Positions 1 through 11,026 of a stretch of DNA of 64,000 nucleotides are shown in pieces. Made by a program: the position numbers and the translations under genes. Every line of letters starts with the position of its first letter. Position 1 is the stretch's first letter. Location: assembly GCA_018466975.1 (NCBI GenBank), contig CM031562.1:1798001-1862000 (forward strand), given 5' to 3'. Origin of the DNA: Sparassis latifolia (lineage: Eukaryota; Basidiomycota; Agaricomycetes; Polyporales; Sparassidaceae). The notes below the pieces were generated by a model. The model saw only the letters and a program-made list of their open reading frames with translations. It was not told the DNA's origin and did not search any database.

Positions 1-377
1 TTCGGGCCATGCTGCCTTTGCCCTCTGATGACTGACAGTCCCCCTGTTTTCACCGAAGCTGCTATTTTCGTCGCACAATTGAATCGCTATGCCGGCCAGT
101 ATGTGGCGAAATGCTCGCGAGGCATATGTGGCTACCAAGGTGAGTCTGTTATCACTCGAACGTTGGCAAGAATTTGCGCTCACCTGCTAATGGGAATGCC
201 TTCAGTCTGCCTGGAACATTTCTATGATAAGAATGGGCTGTACATAAGGCGACACCAAGCTCGTGGTCAGTAACCCCTCGGACCTTTGATCACTTCTGAT
301 GACGCTGATGTTATTCTCAGGACCCGGTGAACCAGCTCCACTGAACGTTCTTCACATCTCCGAGATAGACAGGACAG
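1..377 (+). CDS. Three-exon gene fragment, Cys-containing, function unknown
   Basis: Partial at the left edge. Reading from 28, exon 1 runs to 139, intron 1 is 140-205 (GTGAGT donor, CTAAT branch site at 186-190, TTCAG acceptor), exon 2 is 206-265, intron 2 is 266-320 and exon 3 is 321-377 before another GTG donor. The frame stays open across both introns, giving a spliced peptide with segments YVAKCSRGICGYQVCLEHFY and YDKNGLYIRRHQARGPGEP. A C-x4-C-x5-C spacing is visible. I do not recognise a domain with certainty; similar Cys-containing fragments are common near transposons in mushroom genomes, but that is recollection, not a match. The true start lies outside the window or is the ATG at 28. 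Confidence 0.45.
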
Positions 378-1968
378 GTGTGCACCTTTATACTGGGATT
401 TGACTCAAAGATTGTCCTATGAAGGGGCACGCCCTCTCCGCAGGCCGCTGAAGAGGTCATACGCTCTTGCAGGTGCGGTTCCTTTCTCCAGTACAATGCT
501 ATAAGCATACTCACTGCGACTGACAGATCTGAACAAACTCACGATTCCTTTGCGCACCTCGCCTAGCAGCAAACTCGCATGGCTTGACGCGCCCATATGC
601 CCTGGGCTGATGGAGAACGAATTCTGCAACTTGTTCCTTCAGTGTGCTGCATGCAAGCTCATAAGCACGCGATGTACATTTGACGCGCACTACTGTCGGA
701 GCACGGGTAGCATGGAGAGCGAAGGTGATGGTTCAGCAACAGAGATCATAGATCTCCCCACGGATGATGGCTAGCCCGGAATCCACATAGACAATGTGAT
801 ACTATAAAGCAATATATCGGGCCAAGGCAGTTTGAGGGCAATCAACACAATCGCCATATGGAATGCCGCCTGTTGCGAATCTAAAGGGGAAATGTGATCA
901 ATCCAACTAAAAAAATTAAGACTTGAGCGAGAGTTCCGAGTATGAATGAATGTGGTGTAACATCAGGGTAAAAAGTGCTTGTCCCAGCAATGAGAAGCGA
1001 ATCATTGACTCACTAACGACAATACTTAAGTAGCTGTAACCAAAAGCAGCTGACGGCCCAGTTCATACAAAGTCCACTACATGAGTTTATCGCATTGAGG
1101 AACTCATCGCTGACTCCCTGAGCCAGTGGTCTGCGAGAAGAGTCTCATACAGTTAGATTATATGACAGTCTATGAACAGGACATGCCTACCACAGCGAGC
1201 AAGTGTCTAATTCCCACAACACATCGACAAAAACCGAACTACTCCCAGTCTGAGAACCATTCGACAGAGTTCACGCAGCCGACTTGGGTGAAAACCCATA
1301 CTATGCCTGCAGTGAGCAAGCACAGCGGGTCCATCGGAAAACTGAACTATGCCTGCAGTGAGCGAGCACAGCGTATGTCGGACCAGAACATGCCTGCAGT
1401 GAGCAAGCATGGCTGGAGGAAGAAGGCCAGTGAGCAGAGGCAGGTCTGTGAGTGACGGTAAAGAAAAACATGAATCCCAGTGCCAGCTGAGCAGTAAGCG
1501 GGCCTGGGGTCCACTGGGCGGGCATGTTTTGAATATGTTCCAGCCAAGTCACCTGACATAGTCATAACTGGAAATTCCAGTGGGTCTATACGACCTCACG
1601 TTCAGTCACGCATCACAGGGCTCGTGAACTGAACTAGCTTAAGGGTTTGTAGCATGTCATGGGTGTCTGTGAACTGGAAGCGAAAGAGGATGTCACCAGC
1701 GCTCATAGCAAGGCATGGCGGACGGTCGGCAGGCGCCTCTGAACTGAACTTGAGTCACAGGTCACTCCTACCCTAAGTATGAACTGTGAACTGAGGAAGA
1801 AAACATGTCACAGGTCACAGGCCGTGAACCTAAGTTCATTTCACTATAGTATCCTATCGCCAGAAGGGGTTTCCGAAGCCTTGCAGTGGCGACATACTCG
1901 GCGACTGCTCACACTAGACGAACTCTCATCTGCAACTTTCATCCCCTCGGCGATCTGAGAATAAAGAC
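378..1968. other. Intergenic stretch without a convincing gene
   Basis: Only short overlapping reading frames are present. An AT-poor stretch at 540-774 is open on the plus strand but has no supporting splice or domain signal. The second half (about 1300-1860) contains short reiterated words such as GTGAACTGAAC and GTCACAGGTCAC, suggesting an old, decayed repeat rather than coding sequence. Confidence 0.5.
1301..1413 (+). repeat. Three copies of a 22-bp repeat
   Basis: ATGCCTGCAGTGAGC plus a few following bases (RAGCAYRGC) occurs at 1303, 1349 and 1390, separated by 41-46 bp units. The spacing is irregular, so this is an imperfect minisatellite. Confidence 0.7.
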
Positions 1969-2040
1969 TTGCCAGTGCGTCACGGTCTCCATCGGATAGC
2001 AGTAGTTAACTCACTGGCAGCTCTAGGCTTACTGATCAGT

Positions 2041-4521
2041 ATGAACGGGCTGCAAGATGAACTAGAGAGGAAACGAGAACTCAATCTGGAGTTCAAGACT
2101 ATCACGAGTGCTCTAGAGGTGCTAACGCACGTCTCGGGCGAGGCGCCGAACTCCAGCTCTGACTTGGCTGGAAAGTCTTTGAAGCAGCAGCGATTTCTGC
2201 GATCGCTGAATGCAGTGGCAATGCTTCTCGTCCGCAGTGATGAAGTCATCAGCATGGTGGTTGATGCAGAAATGAGCATGGCAGTTGGTGAACATCTCCC
2301 AAAGTTCTATGCCAGTCCCGACAGCGCAGCAGCAGATACGGTCATGCCTACTTCATACAAGGTCGCGACGGATGGTCTTGGACCCATTATCCCTGGCGAC
2401 GACATCAACTTCATCTCTAGGGAGGATTATGCCGAAGTTGTTGACATTTGCGACGTTGTTAACACTCCATCGAATACGACAAAGGATGCGGTATCTCCTT
2501 GGGAGAACCCTTCGTACGTGGGCCCTCAGTACCTTGCCGCACCAAATTCGAGAAACACATGTGTGAAGCCATCGGGAGTTAGAAGAGGCAATGTAGCCAG
2601 ATGTGCCATGACATACCCGTTCCAGGATAACGAGGACTGCAAAATCCTCAAAGCAGAGATATCTCCGGACACTTTTCAAGACATCAGGAAGGACCCAATA
2701 CTGTATGTTGTCAACTGCTGGTGAGTCCCTCCAGGCAACTGGAAAAAGTGGGTTATTCACTGTTTCGGTTAGCCATAATCAGACATTTCAAGACCACTGC
2801 GGGGAAGGACCCAATACTGTATGTTGTCAACTGCTGGTGAGTCCCTCCAGGCAACTGGAAAAAGTGGGTTATTCACTGTTTCGGTTAGCCATAATCAGAC
2901 ATTTCAAAATCACTGCGGGGTCATAGTCAGTTTCTTGAATGACTTCTTCAAGTATTCCATGCAGAATCGTAGGAGCCTCGCAGATAAGGATATGGATGGG
3001 CTCAACAAGGACGAGTGGATAACTAGTACAAAGTTCCGCAAATACATTTATGCTTCGTCGGGAATAAAGATGAAACACCGGATGTTCAGCTTCCCTTCTG
3101 ATGCCTTCTTCAACTCTCTCTTCAACCCAAACATACTCCAAGGGCTTAGCAAACCCACAGATAGCTGTCCAACCAAACTGACCCGAGCTGATCGACAGCT
3201 TCTCATCAGACTGGATGGGATGCTAAAGGAGCTCTCCGATGCGGAACAGTCAGCCAAATCTGTTGCGGAGTCACTGCAGGCAGGTGCCCTGTCGCGATCC
3301 GGGAAGTTTGTCGCATACTGGCAGAAGCATTTCACGTCCTCTGGAACTCCTTTGATTTCAAGCAAGGCCACGAGCGAGGCCGTGTCCTCCATGCCGACTT
3401 CAATTGGCATTGCGAGCAAGGTTTCACCCGCAGTGCCACCTTCGTCCATTCTGGAGGAAGCAGAAGCTGAAATAGCGAAGCCGCCACTGAGATCGCAGGT
3501 GCAGCCTATGGCAGAGACGGTCGCTGAGGGGCTGTGCAATGTCGTGAAACCTGCTGAAGATGATTTGTATGACCTGATTAGTACTGCGGAGAGGCGCATC
3601 ACCATGCACATGGCACTGCGTTGTGCCCTTTGCGACCATACTTATGCGCTCCTTTACTTTGAAGAGGTGTGGTGCGCAATCCTTTGATACCACCGCAATG
3701 GGTCTAAACCCTCGCGCGAATGAGCTGCACTAGTTTCAGAATGTAATTTGCACGACATTGTGGCAAACTTCAACTCGTCCTCAGAACCAATCCACATCGA
3801 CAACCACATCAATGCTGTTGAAAAGCTGCATCGTGCAGTGACCGTTGTGTTACAATCCTCCGATACGATTCACGCTTTCACCTACTCGGACTTCATTGAT
3901 GACTATCTGGATGCCATTTGGGAGACACTGGAAGACAATTTCGGCAAATGCAGAGTGCAGAGGAGGTCAGAAGGGAGTGCGACATCATCACAGGCAGAGC
4001 CTGCAGAAGAGGTTCCTGACGTCAATTTGGACACCAATGTCCTCCTATCTCGAGACCTGCCAACCAAGGATGCATTCAAGAAGTGGCTGCATCTATTGAC
4101 ACTATATACAGAATCAATACTTGTGATCAAGCTATCTCTGATCAGACTTCAAGGCAAATCAATACCCATAAAAGATCCGAAAATTTCGTTAATGAGCATC
4201 AATGTCGTCACGTGGAAACAACCCGACAGCTCCATGATGAACCTGAAGAATGTGCTGGAGAAGTTGTTGGATAACGAAGGAAGGTTGCAGGCTGATGATA
4301 AGAAGTTCTACTCGATGGACCAATTAGTCACTTTCGTGAATGATGCCTTCACAACCATGCAAGCGGACAGGATGAATAACAGGAAGAAGTTGCCCTTGCA
4401 GTCGACGAACAAGGACGAGGGCTTACGTGGTTCCACAGAGTTCGACATGAGATTCAAAGGACGGGTTCATTGCGAAGGTGCTCTTGGAAGTCTACTGTTT
4501 CCACCGTCTGACTTTCAGGAT
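2041..4521 (+). CDS. Multi-exon hypothetical gene, 3' end cut by a mobile element
   Basis: Three long open segments lie in the same reading frame: 2041 (first ATG, MNGLQDELERKRE) to 2720, 2889-3666 and about 3734-4521. They are joined by apparent introns: donor GTGAGT at 2721 with acceptor TTAG ending at 2888, and a poorly resolved intron near 3667-3733. The frame is open upstream to 1969 without an ATG, so an upstream exon is possible. The product is mostly hydrophilic and helical-looking, with acidic stretches and no membrane segment; I recognise no family. The 3' end reads into the terminus of the element starting at 4522 and stops there (DYN-S-stop is encoded by the element), so the native C-terminus is lost. 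The second exon carries the end of a 116-bp tandem duplication. Confidence 0.5.
2691..2920 (+). repeat. 116-bp tandem duplication spanning a splice donor
   Basis: 2691-2804 is repeated almost exactly at 2807-2920 (period 116 bp; the visible difference is AGACC versus AAATC near the end). Each copy contains the donor GCTG|GTGAGTCC and the acceptor-like CGGTTAG. Splicing from the first donor (2721) to the second acceptor (2888) removes the whole duplication and keeps frame. Using all four sites would include a 64-nt exon and shift the frame. Confidence 0.9.
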
Positions 4522-6035
4522 TACAATTCCTGAGGTACGAAGGAATCGTTCTTTATGGGATAGGGCTTCCGCCAAAATCCTGAGGGACAGATGAAACGGC
4601 CCCTATGCGTGGGAACGACTTTTCAATACAAATTTGTATGCATGGGCTGCACCTAGTCCTGGGTTAGGTCTAGGGTTTAACTACAAACTTTGTAGTGCCT
4701 GTTCTTACTCTACTACATCTTGCATACAGGCGGTCTTTCAAAGTGATTGTAGTAGAAACCAACGCGACTTGCACAAATAGTAATCAACAGAAGTGCCACA
4801 GCAGCCATAGAGAACCAATGCATCATAGTCAGTGAAATTATAGAAGCACATACTAATTCCAACACATAAAAAGCAGTACCATTGAAATCTGTGAAGGAAA
4901 TGGAGCATAATGCTCTCTTAAACCAAGTAAATCTGAGTAAAACTCGCTGAGATATCTGAGTTTTGGATTAGAATGCTCAGTGTGAAGTGCAGAAAAATTG
5001 TATAAATATCAGAAAATTTGAGAATGACTCTAAAATGCACATGAACATGCTAGATAGGGCGCGTTATTTTTCACAAGCAGTGCACATTGTTTTTTTCTTA
5101 AAGAAACAAGGAGAAGTGAGAGAAAACAGAGAAAATGGACTGTAGCACTCCAGCAAGTGATTTCGATATTCTAAGAGTAACACCGTAAGATTCAGCTTGA
5201 AAATATGGTCAGAATGGCCACTTGATTTATCCAAATCCGAGCAGAATTGAGAGAACTACAAGCCTGGCAAGTTTGGCTAGATGTGTGAAAACAAGTGCTT
5301 TGAGCCAAAATGGATTGTAGCACTGCAGGAAGTCATTTTGGTGTTCTGAATGTGATACCATCAGATTCAGCTCAACAAACCGGTCAGAATGCATGCTTGG
5401 TTCATCAAAATCCGAGTAGAATTGAGTGAGCTACAAGCCATTCAAGTTCAACATCATGGGCTGAGTCCAAAAATCTTGTCCAAATGCGGTAGGCTGACTT
5501 TCAACACACGGCTGAGTTTAGATATTTTGTCGATGGACCTCACTGTTGCCGTTCCTTGCCGTGCAGTCTAAACATTATACTAGACAACAGGCTAGGAGTC
5601 AATATATCACTTTGTAGGCTACTGTAGGGCCCTTACTAACTGGTACTAGGTGGTCTACTAGACTATTGTAAGTATCTTACAAAGTGATACTGGATGACAT
5701 ATCTAACTATTGTAGGGTCATTATAAACATGTTTACTAGGACACTTATGAGAGATTACTAGAGACTAATGAAGGTTACTGAAGATTCTTACAAAGTGATG
5801 CCAGGTAACATTTCCGACTATTGTAAGCTCATTACAAACTGATACTGTGGGATATATTAGGAGCCAGTATCATAAGGTGTTGTTGACTTGCTGAAGATTA
5901 CTAGACAATATACTAAGAGTTAGTAGGCAACTTTGTAGACTATTTAATGGTACAGCCCTTATCAACCCACACAACTTATCAATATATAGTGGGACATTGT
6001 AGGATACTTACTACACATTATTAAATGGCATGTCA

Positions 6036-6780
6036 TTTTTTGTAGTGGTTCATATAGGCACATTTGTAACAGTTTCGAGTGTCATTTTTGTAGTGATTCT
6101 TGTAGGCACATTTGTAACAGTTTCTAGAGTCATTTTTTGTAGTGATTCTTATAGGCATGTTGGTAACATTTTTGTAGTAATTCTTGTAGGCACATTTGTA
6201 ACAGTTTCTGGTGTCATTTTTTGTAGTGATTTTTATAGGCATATTTGTAACAGTTTCTAGTGTTATTTTTTGTAGTGATTCTTATAGGCACGCTGATAAC
6301 ATTTTTTGTAGTCATTCTTGTAGACACATTTGCAACAGTTTCTAAGGTTATTTTTTGTAGTGATTATAAGCATATTTGTAACAGTTTCTAGTGTCATTTT
6401 TTGTAGTGGTTCTTATAGACACATTTGTAACAGTTTCTGGTGTCATTTTTTGTAGTGGTTCGTATGGGCATGTTAGTAACAGTTTCTGGTATTATTTTTT
6501 GTAGTGATTCTTATAGGCATGTTGGTAACAACTTTAATAGTGATTCTTGTAGGCACATTTGTAACAGTTTCTAGTGTCATTTTTTGTAGTAGTTCTTATA
6601 GGCAGTTGGTAACATTTTCTGTAGTGATTCTTATAGGTAACATTTTTTGTAGTGATTCTTGTAGGAACATTTGTAACAGTTTCTAGGGTCATTGGTTGTA
6701 GTTATTCTTGTAGCCACATTTGTAAGAGTTTCGAGTGTTTTTTGTAGTGGTTCTAGGATGCTTACTAGACATTATTATAC
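6036..6780 (+). repeat. AT-rich minisatellite, about 49 bp units
   Basis: Repeated units contain GTAGTGATTCTTATAGGCAC followed by TTTGTAACAGTTTCTAGTG and a T-run. About 15 imperfect units are present. The same unit recurs in every large element of this window, at 16100-16800, 18540-19250, 26210-26950, 28470-28665, 30900-31530, 34735-35345, 39285-39690 and 45880-47045. Confidence 0.9.
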
Positions 6781-7189
6781 GGTGTCAGTGGAGAATATAA
6801 TAGACTATAAGGGGCTTATTGATGGTTTCTAGATGGTACGGATTCAGTAGATGATATTGTAGATTGTTGTAAGACCCCTACAAACTGATACTAGGTGGCC
6901 TTTCAGACTATTATAAGGCCATACAAATAAACAGTAGATGGCATACCAGGCTATTATGAGGTTATTACCATACTAAGCAACTTGCTAAAGGTTAGTAAAC
7001 TATTTAGTAAGATATTGTAGGAGCTTGCTAAACATTACTAAATCCCAAAAATCATAAAAATATCGGATAAATTGTAGCATGACTATAGAATCTAAAATTC
7101 TAAGACACTTTTATCAGATAGTTACCTTGGAGTAGGTACATGACATAGTAGGCTATTAAGGTGATCCTTGTAGAATGAATATTAACGAC

Positions 7190-7770
7190 TTTTTAGTCAG
7201 GTTTTTATATAGATTTTATAAAATGGCATAGTAATATCATTTTGAAGCCATTTTTTGGCTGAGTCTTTTAGAATACATACCAGTCACTTTTCAGTAATGT
7301 TTTTATATACTTTTTGCAAAACAACATAGTAATATCATTTTGAAGCTATTTTGAAGCTGAGTCTTTCAGAATGAATATTAATAACTTTTTAGTCGTGTTT
7401 TTATATCAATTTTATAAATTGACATAGTAGCATCATTTTAAAGCCATTTTTTGGCCGAGTCTTTGAGAATGCATGTTAGTCACCTTTTAGTAATGTTTTT
7501 AAATACTTCTTGTAAAACAACATAGTAATATCATTTTAAAGCCAGTTTTCAGTGAAGTCTTTTAGAATGTATACTAGTAAGTTTTCAGTAATGTTTTTAT
7601 ATTAATTTTATAAAATGACATAGCAGCATCATTTTGAAGCTATTTTTCAGCTAAGTCTTTTAGAATGCATACTAATCACCTTTCAGTTATGTTTTTATGT
7701 ACTTTTTAGTAACATTCTTATACAGTTTTGATAAAAAGACACAGTAATATCATTTTAAGGTCATCTTTTA
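7190..7770 (+). repeat. Array of about 98-bp units
   Basis: The word ACATAGTAATATCATTTT recurs at about 7226, 7324, 7421, 7519 and 7617, a period of 97-98 bp. Each unit also has a GGCTGAGTCTTTTAGAAT-like block. Related arrays lie at the palindrome centre (17440-17900), in 25200-25800 and in 38180-38850. Confidence 0.85.
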
Positions 7771-8684
7771 CGTAATTCTACTCAGAGATACTTAGCAATA
7801 TGTTAGACTATTATCAGGTAGCTACAAATAAATCAAAGTTTACACTATACTAGATTATCAACTGATAGTGGTATGTAAAAGGTTGATAGGTGATATAGCA
7901 GACATATAAGACTTATGTGATAACATATTGGTGTTCTAAAGTGTTTTGCATCCTCTAATACACTATTATAAGGCTTTTATAAACAACTATCAGGTGACAT
8001 GTTATAAGTAAGTCATGGCTATAATATTGTTAGAAGCTTAGTATATATTACTAAGCATATACCAGTTATTAAATAACAGTGTAGACTATTATACTGCTTT
8101 TATTTAAAAAGCACTAGCATTTTCTTGTAACTTTTTTATACAGACATATAGATGACATGCTGAACTATCGCAGAACTGTTGCCAAATATTCTTAAGTAAA
8201 ATATTAAATGAATAGCATACTAAAATATTGTAATGCAGTTGTTGATGATACCTAGAGTAGTCAAATAATATTTTAAGTTATTCTAATACTTTATTTCTTT
8301 TTAGTATTTGTATAAAATGAATTTATACATAAATTTAGTTGAAATAAAAACAGAGTTTCAGAGCTTCAAAAAATGATACACTGACAAGAAATACTTGAGT
8401 TTTTTATACTTATTAGTATCACATAAAATTTTAGTAGATTTTTATTTAAAGTGACTGTTTTGAGTGAATACAAATAGTGAAATCTTTAAATAGATATCAA
8501 ATAGAAATACAAGATGCTATGCAATGCAATACAATGAATCACTCTTCACAAGTAATTAACTACTAAAAAGTAATATAGAATGATTAAAACATGCAGAAAT
8601 AATTAGATAATAAGAGGAAGGCAGGAACACAGAACCTCAGGAATCGTTCCTGCCATGTAAAGCAATGGCCTACTCCCCACAAGT

Positions 8685-9128
8685 AAGACTCTGGTCAGTA
8701 ATTCCATCTAGTAACTTGGATGCTTATGTTAATGAGCCATTGATCTGTAGGCGAAGTATACAACCTATGGGCTGGGAGTTTCAAAGCAGTGCTGCCTAGT
8801 CTGCACAAAGCTGTTAGAGCTTCTGCGAGGAGCTGAGGGCGAGCTTTTCTGCATCACGGGTTCTCACTCCAACTACACCCCATGCAGCTTGCCATCTATA
8901 TTACCCATTAACATCTTGCAAGACATGGTCGAATATTTCCGCCACGAGCTGAAGACCGAACTGAAGAAGTATTGCCCAAAGGCAGTGATGTGGTGGAAAT
9001 TGACAGACACGGAGCCGCACGTCTGGTCCTCTACATCGACCGAAGGAAGCTTCCTCCTGAACGAGGTCGTGTTTCATTCAATGGTGGCACCTCCAGTGAT
9101 CGACACAACGTACCTATCTGACTTCTAG
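8685..9128 (+). CDS. Weak open segment, possible exon of an unknown gene
   Basis: From about 8790 to 9128 one frame is open and has a protein-like composition (for example LELLRGAEGELFCITGSHSN and VEYFRHELKTELKKYCPKAV), ending in a stop at 9126-9128. There is no clear start or splice signal and I recognise no family. It lies directly 3' of element A0 and could be the displaced remainder of the gene interrupted at 4521, but the frames give no proof of that. Confidence 0.25.
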
Positions 9129-9987
9129 TTCATGATAATGTTGTTGGACTCGGAGTAGGGTTCATTGTTCTTGTTTGGCTTGTTCAATGCTGCACTGTAT
9201 CTCGAATATCAAATGGCATAATGATATCGTTGTAGACATAAATGATCCAGTACAAACACCCACCAGATGGCCTACCAATAACTTCAAACTGGGGCCAATA
9301 GTATATAGTTCGAAGTCGGTGATGACTGGTGGGTACGCGGGCCAGTGCGAAGTGTCACTGTGGCCGGCACATCCAAAGTGTCACGTACACTGCCAATGTT
9401 GCATAGGTTCGAGTCAGGCATGCTATCTCAGCTGAAACCCTGAGATATATCATGATACGTAACATATGTTATATCACATTTCCTGAGCCCCTAGTACTGC
9501 TTAACTATTCAGAATCATGCATGCCGAGTTACATTCGTAGCAAAGAATTAATAACGCGAGTGGGACCTGCGCCAAAATAGTCCAGGTAAGGACATCATTG
9601 TGAGTAATACATCCAGAGTCCTTGTAAGTATCAGCATTCCTTCGACCTCGACCTCATTGTCCTCCATCGCCAAAACTGCCACAGGTATTGGAGTAGAAGA
9701 CAGTTGTCTCTGGAATAGACAGGTGGGATGAGGCCAACCAATTCACGCTACTTGAGAGTTTGGCTCAGTGCGCGACACGCCAAAGATGCTGGTTGCAGCA
9801 GCAGCATGCTGGGCAGTCTTTCACAATGCTTGTGGTAGGTGATAATGAAAGACAGAAAGACTTTCTGCTCAAAGTCCAGGAACTCATCGCGAGCAGTCTC
9901 GTAGCACGGTCACCACACTAGCTCATTAAGATTCGGCCATATGCTCATCACTGCAGCCATCTTGTTGACAGCCATGCATCTCTGCTC
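9129..9987. other. No gene recognised
   Basis: Unique sequence of mixed composition with several short open frames on both strands, none with domain content. I see no repeat or terminal motif here. It may be decayed 5' sequence of the Plavaka transposon that follows. Confidence 0.4.
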
Positions 9988-10698
9988 TCAGTTTAGGCAA
10001 CCAAGAGGATCATAGTTGATGTCCTCCTGCCACATCGGCCGTACACCGATGCCATTCCAAATGTCGCATATGCTAGCTTTGCGTTGGGCAGCGAGATTCC
10101 GAATAGCATGGGTATAATGTGCTTCTGCCATTGTCCAGTCCAGGTCGAGAAGATCCAGATGGAAATTGAGTACAGATAACTCCCACACGACCTCTGCCCA
10201 AAGTTGCTTGTTCTGATCGGCGATGGCACGGCTCACGAAGGTGTTTCCCCGTTGTACCAGCGTATTATCTGGATCATAAGGCAAGAATGTCGCATGCACG
10301 CCAAAGCGCACATTGATGTCGACCCTGTCTGTCAGATGTTTATCTGCGGCTTTATCACGACGTCTCAAGACTTCTCCCTGTTTGAGCATGTATTCCCGAC
10401 AAGCATTCTTTGCACTTTGAGGAGGTGGGGCTAAGCGAGAAATATCTTCTGCAGACGATTTCGGCTGGATGCTACTGTGTTTGTAGCTGACATAGTAATA
10501 GGTGCCTTCCAGAGCAGTCCGCCACTGACTTGCAGTCATAAGTACCATACAATGTTCCGGGGGGTTGATCACCTGTTGCAAACACCACGTGCAAATGCGA
10601 AGCCAGTTATGTATCTTCTGGCCAATGATCTCAGTTTTGTCACTGAAAAAAAGATGAATGAGCAGCAAATGATACCAACAGCGGTGCAGAGGCGACAT
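9988..10698 (-). CDS. Hypothetical protein, probably partial
   Basis: A 236-codon minus-strand frame ends at 9988. The most protein-like part begins around MVLMTASQWRTALEGTYYYV and continues through VRFGVHATFLPYDPDNTLVQ to LSVLNFHLDLLDLDWTMAEA. I recall this ...WRxALEG... and ...ELSxLNFxLDLLxLD... arrangement as an uncharacterised family in Agaricomycete genomes, often near transposons, but cannot name a domain. The N-terminal about 45 residues look less convincing, so the real start may be the internal Met. The opposite strand has only short shadow frames. Role unknown. Confidence 0.5.
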   Translation of the reverse strand: MSPLHRCWYHLLLIHLFFSDKTEIIGQKIHNWLRICTWCLQQVINPPEHCMVLMTASQWRTALEGTYYYVSYKHSSIQPKSSAEDISRLAPPPQSAKNACREYMLKQGEVLRRRDKAADKHLTDRVDINVRFGVHATFLPYDPDNTLVQRGNTFVSRAIADQNKQLWAEVVWELSVLNFHLDLLDLDWTMAEAHYTHAIRNLAAQRKASICDIWNGIGVRPMWQEDINYDPLGCLN

Positions 10699-11026
10699 CC
10701 TTCAACCCTTGAAGAGACTCGAGAATCTCCGATCAACCAGGGGCACGCTGAGTGACCCAGTCAGGATGATTTATTCTCTCCTCTACGCAGACTCTGAGAT
10801 GCTGTGGCTTTTTCTGCTGCAACAGGTGACAATCAGGAGCACTACAATGTGGTTGCAGTCTTGGAAAAGGCGAAACAACATTGGAGGTACAGTCTAGTGA
10901 AGCTGACGACGTCCACACGCATCAATTCACCACGGTGTCCGGATGAGCATTGGCATTGGATGAGGGGCACAGCATATGGTCCTGTTACTACATGTGAGAT
11001 GTGCAACTAAATTTGTTTGTACTTAG
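10699..11026. other. Possible 5' region of the Plavaka gene
   Basis: No convincing coding match. A TACTTAG acceptor-like site ends at 11026, immediately before the first recognised Plavaka exon, so an upstream exon probably lies here or was lost. Confidence 0.3.

Larger units (their letters stand above)
4522..8684 (+). mobile_element. Helentron-like non-autonomous element, copy A0 (4163 bp)
   Basis: The 5' end is TACAATTCCTGAGGTACGAA, whose ATTCCT and AGGAAT arms form a hairpin; the 3' end has CAGGAATCGTTCCTGCCATG, a GCCAT/ATGGC hairpin and terminal CACAAGT. The inverted motif is terminal on the left but about 36-40 nt from the end on the right. Inside are perfect palindromes at 4626-4639 and 4680-4696, a minisatellite of about 49 bp (6036-6780), and an array of about 98 bp (7190-7770). 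No ORF longer than about 80 codons looks real; short ones in the minisatellite are artefacts of repetition. This terminal plan matches Helentron/Helitron2 elements and DINE-1-like derivatives. It interrupts the upstream gene. Class is inferred from ends only. Confidence 0.65.

Noticed and set aside
5389..5571. 60-codon frame repeated exactly at 27414-27596
   Set aside because: Identity comes from the two copies of one non-coding element. There is no evidence of coding constraint and related copies (40403-40627 region) do not keep the frame.
6030..6260. Short Lys/Tyr/Asn-rich or Phe/Val-rich frames such as those at 6030, 16114, 26298, 31070 and 34762
   Set aside because: They are readings of the 49-bp minisatellite in different frames. 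The repeated peptide follows the DNA repeat, the frames stop at unit variants, and there is no start context or domain.
6036..6780. CRISPR-like array
   Set aside because: Units are contiguous and imperfect without unique spacers, and the sequence is eukaryotic.
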